A DNA stretch of 64,000 nucleotides. It comes from Sulfitobacter sabulilitoris (lineage in GTDB: Bacteria; Pseudomonadota; Alphaproteobacteria; Rhodobacterales; Rhodobacteraceae). Below, in pieces: positions 19,200 to 27,783 of the stretch (the stretch's first letter is position 1; every line of letters starts with the position of its first letter). A model generated the notes under the pieces. It saw nothing but the letters and a program-made list of their open reading frames with translations, was not told the DNA's origin and did not search any database. Location of the stretch: the NCBI RefSeq assembly GCF_005887615.1, contig NZ_VANS01000001.1:359415-423414 (forward strand), in the 5' to 3' direction. Position numbers and translations under genes: made by a program.

Positions 19200-19526
19200 T
19201 CAATTGACGATTATTCTGCCCTTCATCGAGGGATGGATCGAACAGAAATATGCGTGTGTTCCCAACTCGGTAAAGGTGACTGTCGCTGCCGATCCGGGCG
19301 GCAGGACGCCCGTGTTCCAGCGTCCCTGCGTGCCGGTGACGGTATGGCGCGACAGACCCCGGTTGACCCAGGTGACGCTGTCGCCCGGCCGGATCGACAG
19401 GCTCGCCGGTTGAAAGGCCATGTTGCGGATGACGACCTCGTGGCGCAGGGCGGAGCGGGCAGGGGTCGGGACGAATACGGCGGCAAGTGGGGCCAGAACC
19501 GCACTGCGGCGTGTGATCATAAGCAT
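19200..19526 (-). CDS. Exported cupredoxin (amicyanin/plastocyanin-like)
   Basis: This 108-residue protein starts with MLMITRRSAVLAPLAAV, a twin-arginine-like export signal cleaved near ARSA. The mature part is one small cupredoxin domain. The type 1 copper ligands are all visible: His61 in SRHTVTG, then Cys95, His98 and Met101 in YFCSIHPSMKG. The spacing is that of short-loop blue copper proteins such as amicyanin and pseudoazurin. It should carry single electrons in the periplasm; its partners are not encoded nearby. The ATG at 19526 was preferred because GGGAG lies before it and it begins the signal directly. Confidence 0.88.
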   Translation of the reverse strand: MLMITRRSAVLAPLAAVFVPTPARSALRHEVVIRNMAFQPASLSIRPGDSVTWVNRGLSRHTVTGTQGRWNTGVLPPGSAATVTFTELGTHAYFCSIHPSMKGRIIVN

Positions 19527-19634
19527 TGGACATGCTCCCGTTTTGCGCGAGCCCAAAGCCGTGGTGGCCCGCAGCACCATCATACAGCATTTCGCGCTGT
19601 TTGTGATCCTGCGGAGCCTGCATCGGAGCGCTGG

Positions 19635-21134
19635 TTACTCCATCACGGGGATGGAGAATTCGCCGCCGTCCTTGATGCCCGAGGGCCAGCGCGCGGTCAC
19701 CGTCTTGGTGCGGGTGTAGAACTTGAACGCGTCCGGCCCGTGCTGGTTCAGGTCGCCAAAGACCGATTTCTTCCAGCCGCCAAAGGTGTGGTAGGCCAGC
19801 GGCACCGGGATGGGCACGTTGATGCCGACCATGCCGATGTTGATGCGGTTGGCGAAATCGCGCGCCGCATCGCCGTCGCGGGTAAAGATCGCTGTGCCGT
19901 TGCCGTACTCGTGGTCCATCGCCAGACCCAGCGCCTCTTCGTAGGATTGCGCGCGCACGCAAGTCAGGACAGGGCCAAAGATCTCCTTTTGGTAGATGTC
20001 CATGTCCTTGGTCGCGTGATCGAAAAGGTGCGGGCCGACGAAAAAGCCGTCCTCGTATCCCTGCAGGTTGAAGTTGCGGCCATCGACCAGCAGTTTGGCG
20101 CCCTGGTCGATGCCGGTCTGCACCAGGCGTTCGATATTGGCCTTGGCCGCGGCGGTCACGACGGGCCCGTAATCCACGTCATTGCCCGCGGTATAGGGCC
20201 CGACCTTTAGCTTTTCGACACGCGGCACCAGCTTTTCCATCAGGCGGTCGGCGGTATCGTCGCCCACCGGCACGGCGACCGAGATTGCCATGCAGCGTTC
20301 ACCTGCGGCACCGTAACCTGCGCCGACCAGCGCATCGGCGGCCTGATCCATGTCCGCGTCGGGCATGATGATCATGTGGTTCTTGGCCCCGCCGAAACAC
20401 TGCACGCGTTTGCCGTTGGCGCACCCGGTGGCATAGATGTATTCCGCGATCGGCGTCGATCCGACAAAGCCCACCGACTGGATCACCTCGTGGTGCAGGA
20501 TCGCATCGACCGCTTCCTTGTCGCCGTTCACGACCTGGATGATGCCCTTGGGCAGGCCCGCTTCTTCCAGCAGTTCCGCCAGCATCAGCGGCACCGACGG
20601 ATCGCGTTCGGAGGGTTTCAGGATGAAGGCGTTGCCGCAGGCGATGGCGGGCGCGAACATCCACATCGGGATCATCGCCGGAAAGTTGAAGGGGGTGATG
20701 CCCGCGGTGACGCCGAGCGCCTGGCGCATCGAATACATGTCGATACCGGGGCCCGCGCTGTCGGTGTATTCGCCTTTCAGCAGTTCGGGCGCACCGATGC
20801 AGTATTCCACGACTTCAAGCCCGCGCTGCACGTCGCCTGCGGCATCGGGCAGCGTCTTGCCGTGCTCGCGGCTCAGCGCCTCGGCCAGCTTGTCCATGTC
20901 GCGGTTGAGCAGGGCGACGAATTTCATCAGGACCCGCGCGCGCCGCTGGGGGTTGGTCGCGGCCCAGGCGGGCTGTGCGGCCATCGCGTATTGGACGGCG
21001 GTGTCGAGTTCCTCGGCGCTGGCCAGCGGGGTCCGGGCCTGCACCTCGCCGGTGGCCGGGTTGAAGACATCGGCAAAGCGGCCGGATGTGCCTTTGACGT
21101 GTGCGCCGTTCAGGTAGTGGGTCAGCTCTTGCAT
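19635..21134 (-). CDS. mmsA: CoA-acylating methylmalonate-semialdehyde dehydrogenase
   Basis: This 499-residue NAD-dependent aldehyde dehydrogenase converts methylmalonate semialdehyde, the product of MmsB, to propionyl-CoA. Marks are ITPFNFPAMIPMWMFAPAI, SVGFVGSTPIAEYIY and the catalytic cysteine in GAAGERCMAISVAV; AGERCMA is typical of MmsA in place of the general GQxC motif. The start at 21134 follows GGAGGATC; an upstream extension of the frame is not supported. The divergent LysR gene starts 181 bases away. Together with the hydrolase/MmsB fusion and isobutyryl-CoA dehydrogenase it makes up most of the valine pathway. Confidence 0.96.
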   Translation of the reverse strand: MQELTHYLNGAHVKGTSGRFADVFNPATGEVQARTPLASAEELDTAVQYAMAAQPAWAATNPQRRARVLMKFVALLNRDMDKLAEALSREHGKTLPDAAGDVQRGLEVVEYCIGAPELLKGEYTDSAGPGIDMYSMRQALGVTAGITPFNFPAMIPMWMFAPAIACGNAFILKPSERDPSVPLMLAELLEEAGLPKGIIQVVNGDKEAVDAILHHEVIQSVGFVGSTPIAEYIYATGCANGKRVQCFGGAKNHMIIMPDADMDQAADALVGAGYGAAGERCMAISVAVPVGDDTADRLMEKLVPRVEKLKVGPYTAGNDVDYGPVVTAAAKANIERLVQTGIDQGAKLLVDGRNFNLQGYEDGFFVGPHLFDHATKDMDIYQKEIFGPVLTCVRAQSYEEALGLAMDHEYGNGTAIFTRDGDAARDFANRINIGMVGINVPIPVPLAYHTFGGWKKSVFGDLNQHGPDAFKFYTRTKTVTARWPSGIKDGGEFSIPVME

Positions 21135-21176
21135 GGTGGATCCTCCGCTGGGATTGGGTTTGGCGCGACAGTAGGC

Positions 21177-21232
21177 TTGCAAAAACCCAAGGGGAAGGGG
21201 CAAGATGCCAAAACCGTCTTGCATTTTTGCAA
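21177..21232. promoter_or_regulatory. Candidate LysR operator between mmsA and its divergent regulator
   Basis: The divergent gap holds a perfect inverted repeat, TTGCA-TTTT-TGCAA, at 21219-21232, and a further TTGCAAAAA at 21177-21185 facing it. LysR regulators bind interrupted dyads in such gaps. The repeated TTGCAAAA core is a plausible recognition and activation site pair for the adjacent LysR protein, controlling mmsA and itself. Confidence 0.5.
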
Positions 21233-21241
21233 AACGCGCGA

Positions 21242-21299
21242 GGGGCCAGCCCCGTCCCGGCACGCCGGGGCTCCCCCAAGGCATTTGGGGTCAAAAGAT
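21242..21299. repeat. Short dispersed palindromic repeat, copy 1
   Basis: A GGGGCCAGCCCC hairpin core is followed by a C-rich stretch, GGCATTTGGGG and TCAAAAG. The same order (GGGGGCCAGCCCCC, C-rich, GTATTT, ACCAAAAG) occurs at 38863-38907. The likeness suggests a dispersed intergenic element. Here it lies in the leader of the LysR gene. Confidence 0.5.
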
Positions 21300-21315
21300 A
21301 CGGGAGCGAGACCGG

Positions 21316-22212
21316 ATGCACACGAACTGGGAGGATCTGAGGCTGTTTCTGGCGGTCGCGCGGGAAGAAAGCCTGTCGGGCGCGGGAAAGCTGTTGCGGC
21401 TCGATCCGGCGACGCTGGGGCGGCGCATGGCGCGGCTGGAGGAGGGCCTGCAGGCGACGCTGTTCGCGAAATCGCCGCAGGGCTATGCGCTGACCGACGC
21501 GGGCGCCGAATTGCTGGCGCGGGCCGAGGTCGCCGAGCAGGCAATGCGCGCGGCCACCGCCGGATTGCCGGTGCCGTCCGGGCGGCTGACCGGTCAGGTG
21601 CGGATCGGTGCGCCCGACGGGGCCGCCAATTTCCTGTTGCCGCAGGTCTGCGCCGCAATCGCCCGCGACAATCCGGACCTCGACATCCAGATCGTCGCCC
21701 TGCCGCGGGTCTTCAACCTGTCGCGCCGCGAGGCCGACATGGCTATCGGTGTCAGCGCGCCGACGGCGGGGCGGCTGGTGGTGCAGAAAGTGACCGATTA
21801 CAAGCTGCACCTGGCCGCGGCGCAGACCTATCTTGATCGCAATCCCGCCCCCGAAAGCCTGGCCGATCTGAAGGCCCACCGGTTGGTGGGCTATATCCCC
21901 GACATGATTTTCGACCGGGAACTGGATTACCTGTCGGAAATGGGAATCGGGCGGGTGCCGCTGGCGTCGAATTCCGTGTCGGTGCAGATCAACTGGATCC
22001 GGCAGGGCGGCGGCATCGGGGTCGCGCATGATTTCTCGCTGCCGGCGACGCCGGGCGTGCGCAGGATCCTGATGGACCAGGTCAGCCTGCGGCGCGCCTT
22101 CTACCTTATTCGCCACGCCGACGATCAGCGCAATCTGCGCCTGTCGCGCTTTGCCGAGGACCTGGCCGGCGGTCTGCGTGCCGAAGTGGCCCGGCTCGAG
22201 GCACTGGCTTGA
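21316..22212 (+). CDS. LysR family transcriptional regulator
   Basis: This 298-residue protein has an N-terminal winged helix-turn-helix (about residues 1-60: LRLFLAVAREESLSGAGKLL, then LGRRMARLEEGLQATLF) and a LysR substrate-binding domain from about residue 90. It is divergent from mmsA, so it probably controls valine catabolism, with a pathway acyl-CoA or acid as possible inducer; that is inference from position. The ATG at 21316 begins the HTH domain; the longer frame upstream runs through the repeat and is not used. Confidence 0.92.
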   Translation: MHTNWEDLRLFLAVAREESLSGAGKLLRLDPATLGRRMARLEEGLQATLFAKSPQGYALTDAGAELLARAEVAEQAMRAATAGLPVPSGRLTGQVRIGAPDGAANFLLPQVCAAIARDNPDLDIQIVALPRVFNLSRREADMAIGVSAPTAGRLVVQKVTDYKLHLAAAQTYLDRNPAPESLADLKAHRLVGYIPDMIFDRELDYLSEMGIGRVPLASNSVSVQINWIRQGGGIGVAHDFSLPATPGVRRILMDQVSLRRAFYLIRHADDQRNLRLSRFAEDLAGGLRAEVARLEALA

Positions 22213-22270
22213 CTTGCAACGGTAATGCGGTGACGCTGAAGCATGGCTGCATTTTCCGAGGGAGGTTGAA

Positions 22271-22705
22271 ATGCTGGTGTCTCAGATCCTCAAGAGCAAA
22301 TCCGACGACGCGGTGGTGACGGTTCCGCCGACGATGCTGCTGTCCGAGGCCGCGGGCATCCTGTCGGAGCGACGCATCGGGACATTGGTGATCTCGCGCG
22401 ACGGTCAGAGCCCCGACGGCATCCTGTCGGAACGCGACATCGTCCGCGAGATCGGTCGGCGCGGGTCGGGGTGTCTGGCGCACACGGTGTCGGAGTACAT
22501 GACCTCCAAGCTGGTGACCTGTTCGCGCGACGACCGTGCCGATGCGATCCTGCAACAGATGACCGACGGACGGTTTCGTCACATGCCGGTGATCGAAGGC
22601 GGCCAGCTTGTCGGGCTGATTTCGCTGGGCGACGTGGTCAAGGCGCGGCTGACCGAACTTGCGATGGAAAAAGACGCGCTCGAAGGCATGATCATGGGTC
22701 ACTAG
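22271..22705 (+). CDS. CBS domain pair protein
   Basis: This 144-residue protein consists of two CBS domains (about residues 8-62 and 76-132). The second contains RFRHMPVIEGGQLVGLISLGDVV, the usual CBS signature. Such stand-alone pairs bind adenine nucleotides and are thought to regulate partner enzymes. Nothing in the sequence shows the partner. GGGAGGTTGAA precedes the ATG. It is 100 bases before coaD in the same direction. Confidence 0.92.
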   Translation: MLVSQILKSKSDDAVVTVPPTMLLSEAAGILSERRIGTLVISRDGQSPDGILSERDIVREIGRRGSGCLAHTVSEYMTSKLVTCSRDDRADAILQQMTDGRFRHMPVIEGGQLVGLISLGDVVKARLTELAMEKDALEGMIMGH

Positions 22706-22813
22706 GCGCAGGATCGGTCGGGCAAAGACGGTGATGCGCGCACACAAGCGGCTTGCAATCGCCTGCGCGACCTGATTGCTTGTACCGCAAGATCAAATAT
22801 CAGGAGCGTCCGC

Positions 22814-23332
22814 ATGCGCGTTGGCCTCTATCCCGGCACCTTCGATCCGATCACATTGGGTCATCTCGATATCATACGCCGGGCGGCGGCACTTGTGGAC
22901 CGGCTTGTGATCGGGGTCGCGATCAACCGCGACAAGGGGCCGTTGTTTTCGCTGGAACAGCGCGTCGCCATGATCGAGGCGGAATGCGCCAAGCTGAGCG
23001 ATCAGACCGGCACAGAGATCGTCGTGCACCCGTTCGAGAACCTGCTGATCCACGCCGCCCACGATGTCGGGGCGCAGGTCATCGTGCGCGGACTGCGCGC
23101 GGTGGCGGATTTCGAATACGAATACCAGATGGTCGGCATGAACCGGCAACTCGATGACAGCGTCGAGACGGTGTTCCTGATGGCCGAAGCCCAGCATCAG
23201 GCGATCGCCAGCAAGCTGGTCAAGGAAATCGCCCGGCTTGACGGCGATGTCAGCAAGTTCGTGACGCCTTTGGTCAATCAGGAATTGCTGCGTCGCTTCG
23301 GCGCCAAGGCCAAGGCCGCCGCGACGGCCTGA
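22814..23332 (+). CDS. coaD: Phosphopantetheine adenylyltransferase
   Basis: This 172-residue protein carries out the fourth step of coenzyme A synthesis, joining 4'-phosphopantetheine and ATP to dephospho-CoA. It has the nucleotidyltransferase motif TFDPITLGHLDII near the N-terminus, IVRGLRAVADFEYEYQM in the centre, and IASKLVKEIA in the place of the ISSxxVKE motif. Length is slightly above the usual 160 through an Ala/Lys-rich tail. GGAGCG precedes the ATG. It converges on gap. Confidence 0.96.
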   Translation: MRVGLYPGTFDPITLGHLDIIRRAAALVDRLVIGVAINRDKGPLFSLEQRVAMIEAECAKLSDQTGTEIVVHPFENLLIHAAHDVGAQVIVRGLRAVADFEYEYQMVGMNRQLDDSVETVFLMAEAQHQAIASKLVKEIARLDGDVSKFVTPLVNQELLRRFGAKAKAAATA

Positions 23333-23482
23333 TCCGTCGATCGGGGCCGGCGGGCGGCCGCAATCCGTCGGATGTCAATCGCGCCGCCATTTGGCCTGAT
23401 ACCACGTCTGATGCCGCTGAGCGCGCATGACCGGGTTGATCGACTGTCATCCGATCGCCGCGCGCCGCGCCGCGTACCCTGC

Positions 23483-24481
23483 CTAGAGCCCGGCCATCAG
23501 GGCGGCTGTATCCAGCATCCGGTTGGAAAAGCCCCATTCGTTGTCATACCACACCAGGACGCGCACCATGCGCGCATCCAGCACCTGCGTCTGGTCGGCG
23601 GCGAACACGGCGGAGTGGGGGTCGTGGTTGAAATCCACCGACACCAGCGGGCGGGCGGTAACGGCCAGAATGCGGCTGTAGGGGCCTGCGGCGGCATCGG
23701 CCACGATCTGGTTGATCTCCTCCACGCTGGTGTCGCGCCCCGCCTCGAAGGTGAGGTCGACGCAAGACACATTCGGTGTCGGCACCCGGATCGCGGTGCC
23801 GGCGATGCGACCGTCGAGTTCGGGCAGCACCAGGCCGAGCGCCTTGGCGGCACCGGTCGTGGTGGGCACCATCGACAGTGCTGCGGCGCGCGCGCGGTAG
23901 AGATCCCTGTGTGCGGTATCATGCACCGGCTGATCGCCGGTATAGCTGTGCACGGTGGTCATCATCCCGCGCGTGAGGCCGACAGCGTCGTTCAGGATCT
24001 GCGCGATGGGGGCCAGGCAATTCGTGGTGCACGACCCGTTCGACACGATCCTGTCGTCCGCCGTCAGAATGTCGTGGTTCACGCCGAAGACCACCGTTTT
24101 CATCGCGCCCTTGCCGGGGGCCGAGATCAGAACCTTTTTCGATCCGTTCGTGAAATGGCGCGCCGCCGCCTCGGCTTCGGTAAAGACGCCCGTGCACTCA
24201 AGCGCCACATCGACACCGTCCCAGGGCAGATCCTCGGGCGTGCGCAGGGCCGTCACCGTGATCGGGCCCTGGCCCACGTCCATCGTGCCGTCCGACAGGG
24301 TTACGGGGCGGCCATAGCGGCCATGCACGCTGTCGTATTCGAAAAGATGCGCATTGGTGTCGAGCGGGGCGAGGTCGTTGATCGCGACAACCTGAAGGTC
24401 GTCGCGCCCCGCATCCATCAGCGCACGCAGTACATTGCGGCCGATCCGGCCAAATCCGTTGATTGCGATACGGGTGGTCAT
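23483..24481 (-). CDS. gap: Glyceraldehyde-3-phosphate dehydrogenase, NAD-type
   Basis: This 332-residue GAPDH interconverts glyceraldehyde 3-phosphate and 1,3-bisphosphoglycerate. The NAD site is INGFGRIGRNVLRA, and the nucleotide-selecting loop is VAINDL, where the Asp is the hallmark of NAD preference. The catalytic cysteine lies in SNGSCTTNCLAP, and the C-terminus holds WYDNEWGFSNRM. The ATG at 24481 follows AAGGGGAT. It is the downstream member of a pair with another gap gene, separated by a 47-residue membrane peptide gene, all in one direction. Confidence 0.96.
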   Translation of the reverse strand: MTTRIAINGFGRIGRNVLRALMDAGRDDLQVVAINDLAPLDTNAHLFEYDSVHGRYGRPVTLSDGTMDVGQGPITVTALRTPEDLPWDGVDVALECTGVFTEAEAAARHFTNGSKKVLISAPGKGAMKTVVFGVNHDILTADDRIVSNGSCTTNCLAPIAQILNDAVGLTRGMMTTVHSYTGDQPVHDTAHRDLYRARAAALSMVPTTTGAAKALGLVLPELDGRIAGTAIRVPTPNVSCVDLTFEAGRDTSVEEINQIVADAAAGPYSRILAVTARPLVSVDFNHDPHSAVFAADQTQVLDARMVRVLVWYDNEWGFSNRMLDTAALMAGL

Positions 24482-24597
24482 CCGAAATCCCCTTTGTCCG
24501 GTGCGGCCGGTCCGCGGGGTCCGTCCCGGCGACACCGATAGCGCTAACATCGAGCGTGAAACAAAGCCATTTGACCGGCGATGTCAACCCTTGGGTG

Positions 24598-24741
24598 TCA
24601 GCGCCAGAAGGCGATCCATTCGATCAGTTCAAAGAGTTTCTTGCTGAGGAAAACCACGTGATCGGATCCAAAGAGGATCACGTCGGTCACCACAATCGCC
24701 ATGATCAGCAGGCCGAGGACAAGCGCGATGCGGTTGGTCAT
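24598..24741 (-). CDS. 47-residue predicted membrane peptide between the gap genes
   Basis: A short frame encodes MTNRIALVLGLLIMAIVVTD followed by a polar segment and ending in EWIAFWR. It has one strong membrane helix (about residues 5-23) and an amphipathic, aromatic C-terminal part. It has a start and stop that fit exactly between the two gap genes, in the same direction. I recall similar small proteins between gap genes in roseobacters, but no function. It may be a membrane-attached accessory of glycolysis or only co-transcribed. Confidence 0.7.
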   Translation of the reverse strand: MTNRIALVLGLLIMAIVVTDVILFGSDHVVFLSKKLFELIEWIAFWR

Positions 24742-24790
24742 GGGGCCTCTGGGATGGGGCGGGGCACCGCGAGCGGCGCCGGAGCGGGAA

Positions 24791-24824
24791 ATGAAAACGG
24801 CAAGGCCGGTATGACAGCCTTGCC
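24791..24824 (-). terminator. Rho-independent terminator after the upstream gap gene
   Basis: On the minus strand GGCAAGGC and GCCTTGCC form an 8-bp stem around a 10-base loop, followed by GTTTTCATTT. It lies 38 bases past the stop of the gap gene at 24862-25863, so the two gap genes may be partly separate transcripts. Confidence 0.75.
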
Positions 24825-24861
24825 GGATGCTCGCAAGCCGGGTGATGCGCGCGCGGCGCGA

Positions 24862-25863
24862 CTAACCCAGGCGCCCCATCGCGACGGCGACGTCGGCCAT
24901 GCGCACGGAAAACGCCCATTCGTTGTCGTACCAGCCCAGTACACGCACGGTCCGGCCCGCGACCACGATGGTCTGATCCGGCGCAAAGATGCAGCTATAC
25001 TCGGTGTGATTGAAATCGACCGATACCTTCTGCTCCGGATCATAGGCCAGTACGCGGGCCATGTGGCCCTGGGCGGCGGCGCGGGCGGCCTCGTTGATCT
25101 CTTCCACGGTAACGTCGCGCGACGCCTGGAACGTCAGGTCTACGGCGCTCACGTTAGGTGTGGGGACGCGCATCGCGGTGCCGTCCAACCGGCCCTTGAG
25201 CGCCGGCAGCACCTCGCCCAGCGCCTTGGCCGCGCCGGTCGATGTGGGGATGATCGCCATGGCGGCGGCGCGCGCGCGGTACAGATCGTCATGCCGGCGG
25301 TCCAGCGTGGGCTGATCGCCGGTATAGCTGTGGATCGTGGTCATCAGCCCGCTTTCGATGCCCACGGCCTCGTGCATGACCTTGGCCAGCGGGGCCAGGC
25401 AGTTCGTGGTGCACGACCCGTTCGACACCATCCGGTCCGACGCGGTCAGCGTGTCGTCGTTGACGCCGAAGACCACGGTGCGGTCCACGTTCTTGCCGGG
25501 CGCGGACAGCAAGACGCGCTTGGCCCCGCGATCCAGGTGCACGCCGGCCTTGGCGCCGTCGTTGAATTTTCCGGTGCATTCCAGCACCACGTCGCAGCCC
25601 GACCAATCCAGTTCTGCCATGTCATAGGTCGAGGACACAGGGATCGGCCCATGCCCCAGGTCCAGCGTACCGTCACCCACCGTCACCTCGCCGGGAAAGC
25701 GGCCATGCACGCTGTCGTACTTGATCAGATGCGCGGCCGAGGCCAGCGGCCCGGTGGCGTTGATCTTGACCACTTCGATATCGTCGCGCCCGCTGGCCGC
25801 GATATGCGAAAGCGTACAGCGGCCGATGCGGCCAAACCCGTTGATGCCGACTTTGATGGTCAT
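24862..25863 (-). CDS. gap: Glyceraldehyde-3-phosphate dehydrogenase, probable NADP-type paralogue
   Basis: This 333-residue GAPDH is a diverged paralogue of its downstream neighbour. Catalytic and fold motifs are intact: GFGRIGRCTLSH, SNGSCTTNCLAP and GWYDNEWAFSVRM. In the cofactor loop VVKINATGP the Asp that selects NAD is replaced by Ala, as in NADP-using GapB-type enzymes. The later segment after SYTGDQ reads DRRHDD, with two Arg that might touch the 2'-phosphate. It therefore probably serves gluconeogenesis or NADPH supply; this is inference from residues. AAAGGAAAG precedes the ATG. Confidence 0.95.
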   Translation of the reverse strand: MTIKVGINGFGRIGRCTLSHIAASGRDDIEVVKINATGPLASAAHLIKYDSVHGRFPGEVTVGDGTLDLGHGPIPVSSTYDMAELDWSGCDVVLECTGKFNDGAKAGVHLDRGAKRVLLSAPGKNVDRTVVFGVNDDTLTASDRMVSNGSCTTNCLAPLAKVMHEAVGIESGLMTTIHSYTGDQPTLDRRHDDLYRARAAAMAIIPTSTGAAKALGEVLPALKGRLDGTAMRVPTPNVSAVDLTFQASRDVTVEEINEAARAAAQGHMARVLAYDPEQKVSVDFNHTEYSCIFAPDQTIVVAGRTVRVLGWYDNEWAFSVRMADVAVAMGRLG

Positions 25864-26062
25864 GCTCTTTCCTTTGGTCATGCTGGTGTCGCGCGTTCTA
25901 TATCGGCGGGGGCCGAGGGGTGAAATGGACAAAACGCACCGATTTCCGGGTGTTAGCGATAAACCTGCCGGTCTGACGCGACGGCGCGCAAAGCGGTTGG
26001 CCAAACCGCGCGCGGGTGCTAGCTGATACGGGAACACGAGCAAGGAACCGAGGAGCGGTGAT

Positions 26063-27031
26063 ATGAGTGGTCTTTTGGCCCTGCTGGACGATGTGGCGTC
26101 GATCGCCAAGGTGGCCGCGTCTTCGGTCGACGATGTGATCGGGCAGGCGGCCAAGGCCGGGTCCAAGGCCGCGGGGGCGGTGATCGACGACGCCGCTGTC
26201 TCGCCGAAATACGTTCAGGGTTTCTCGGCCGAGCGTGAACTGCCGATCATCTGGCGCATCACCAAGGGATCGCTCAAGAACAAGCTGGTGTTCTTGTTGC
26301 CGATCGGGCTTTTGCTCACCAACTTCGCGCCCTGGCTGATCACCCCGCTTCTGATGTTGGGCGGGGCCTATTTATGTTTCGAGGGGGCGGAGAAGGTGCA
26401 GCACGCGCTGTTTCCCCACAACCCGGCGCAGGTGTTCAAGGAGGATTTGCCGGGCGATCCCGCTCATCTGGAAGAAGAAAAGGCGCAAGGCGCGATCAAG
26501 ACCGATTTCATCCTGTCGGCGGAAATCATGACCATCGCCCTGGCCGCCATCCCCGAAAGCAATTTCTGGTTCGAGGCGGCGACCCTCGCGGTGGTCGCGA
26601 TCATGATCACGGTTGTGGTCTACGGCGCGGTGGCGCTTATCGTGAAAGCCGACGATGTCGGACTACATCTCGCCTCCGAAGGGTATTTCGGTGCCACTCG
26701 CGCCTTTGGCCGCGGGATCGTCAAGGCGATGCCGGGCCTGATGAAGGGCCTCACGATCATCGGCACGGCGGCGATGCTCTGGGTCGGGGGCAACATCGTG
26801 ATCCACGGGCTGGACGTGGTCGGGTGGAGCTGGCTCTACGACCGGATCCACGACATCGCGGTGGCGCTCGCGCATCAGGTTCCGACGCGGATCGAGGCGG
26901 CCACCGAATGGGCGGCGACCGCGGCGATGGACGGGGTGCTGGGCCTGGCGCTCGGGCTCGTGCTGATCCCGGTGGCGACACGGGTCCTGGTGCCGATCTG
27001 GGGCAAACTGTCGGGCGGCAAGACCGCCTGA
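26063..27031 (+). CDS. DUF808 (YedI-like) membrane protein
   Basis: This 322-residue inner-membrane protein opens with SGLLALLDDVASIAKVAASS, the DUF808 signature, followed by VSPKYVQGFSAERELPIIWRITKGSLKNKL and then several hydrophobic helices to the C-terminus. FEGAEKVQHALFPH is also conserved in the family. The function is unknown. It is divergent from the gap pair and converges, with only three bases between stops, on the HPF-like gene. GAGGAGCG precedes the ATG. Confidence 0.93.
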   Translation: MSGLLALLDDVASIAKVAASSVDDVIGQAAKAGSKAAGAVIDDAAVSPKYVQGFSAERELPIIWRITKGSLKNKLVFLLPIGLLLTNFAPWLITPLLMLGGAYLCFEGAEKVQHALFPHNPAQVFKEDLPGDPAHLEEEKAQGAIKTDFILSAEIMTIALAAIPESNFWFEAATLAVVAIMITVVVYGAVALIVKADDVGLHLASEGYFGATRAFGRGIVKAMPGLMKGLTIIGTAAMLWVGGNIVIHGLDVVGWSWLYDRIHDIAVALAHQVPTRIEAATEWAATAAMDGVLGLALGLVLIPVATRVLVPIWGKLSGGKTA

Positions 27032-27034
27032 CGC

Positions 27035-27586
27035 TCAGTCGCGCAGCGATACGTTGACCGCGTAGGGGCCCTTTTCGCCCTCCATCAGCGTGAAGTGCAA
27101 CGTGCTGCCGACGGTCACGTCCTTCCAATCCCTGCCGACCATGCTGTCGCGCTGGAAGTACACTTCGTCGCCCGATGGCAGCGCGGCAAAGCCGAAGCCA
27201 TCGCGCGGAAACACATCGACCACGGTGCCCTGCTGTTTTTCGGGATGGGTTTTGACGTGCACGCCGTCGTGGCGCCGCAGGTGCCCCACCAGTTGCCGCC
27301 GGGCGCTGGCAAAGCTGTCGCGCAAAGCGACCTTGAGGTCCTCATGGGCATTCACATCGCCGGGCTTGCGGCTGACCGACACCTTGCCCGTCGGCACTTC
27401 GATGTCGATGGACACCCGGTAGATATGGCCCTGAACGCCCTTTTTCTTGGGCAGGTCCACGGTGACGGTGCAGGATGTGATGCGGTCGTGCACCTGTTCG
27501 AGCTTGGCGATCCTGTCGCGGATCAGCGGCTCGATGTCCGGGGCCGGGTCAAAGCCGCGATAGATGATCCGGGGTTGCGTTTCCAT
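27035..27586 (-). CDS. HPF/RaiA ribosome-binding domain fused to a cold-shock domain
   Basis: This 183-residue protein joins two domains. Residues 1 to about 105 fit the HPF/RaiA sigma-54 modulation fold (YRGFDPAPDIEPLIRDRIAKLE, DVNAHEDLKVALRDSFASARRQL), which binds the 30S decoding site in stressed cells. Residues from about 115 resemble a cold-shock domain (GTVVDVFPRDGFGFAALPSG, then DEVYFQRDSM), an RNA-binding OB fold. It is not a long-form HPF, whose C-terminal domain dimerises 70S ribosomes. It may couple ribosome binding and mRNA binding. The start at 27586 has AGAGGGAC before it. Confidence 0.85.
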   Translation of the reverse strand: METQPRIIYRGFDPAPDIEPLIRDRIAKLEQVHDRITSCTVTVDLPKKKGVQGHIYRVSIDIEVPTGKVSVSRKPGDVNAHEDLKVALRDSFASARRQLVGHLRRHDGVHVKTHPEKQQGTVVDVFPRDGFGFAALPSGDEVYFQRDSMVGRDWKDVTVGSTLHFTLMEGEKGPYAVNVSLRD

Positions 27587-27783
27587 GAGCTGTCCCTCTG
27601 TGGCCGGAAAGATACGCGGCACTGTGGCACCGCGGTCCGGCGCGCATACTGATCGGGGTCAATTCGGCTGCGGGGCGGATCATGGGCGTGGAGGTCGACA
27701 CGGGGTGTCGCGCGCGCGACCCACCATTGCCGACGCGGCGGTGCCGTTCGGCCCAAGGCGTGATCGCACCGGTGACGCCGCCG

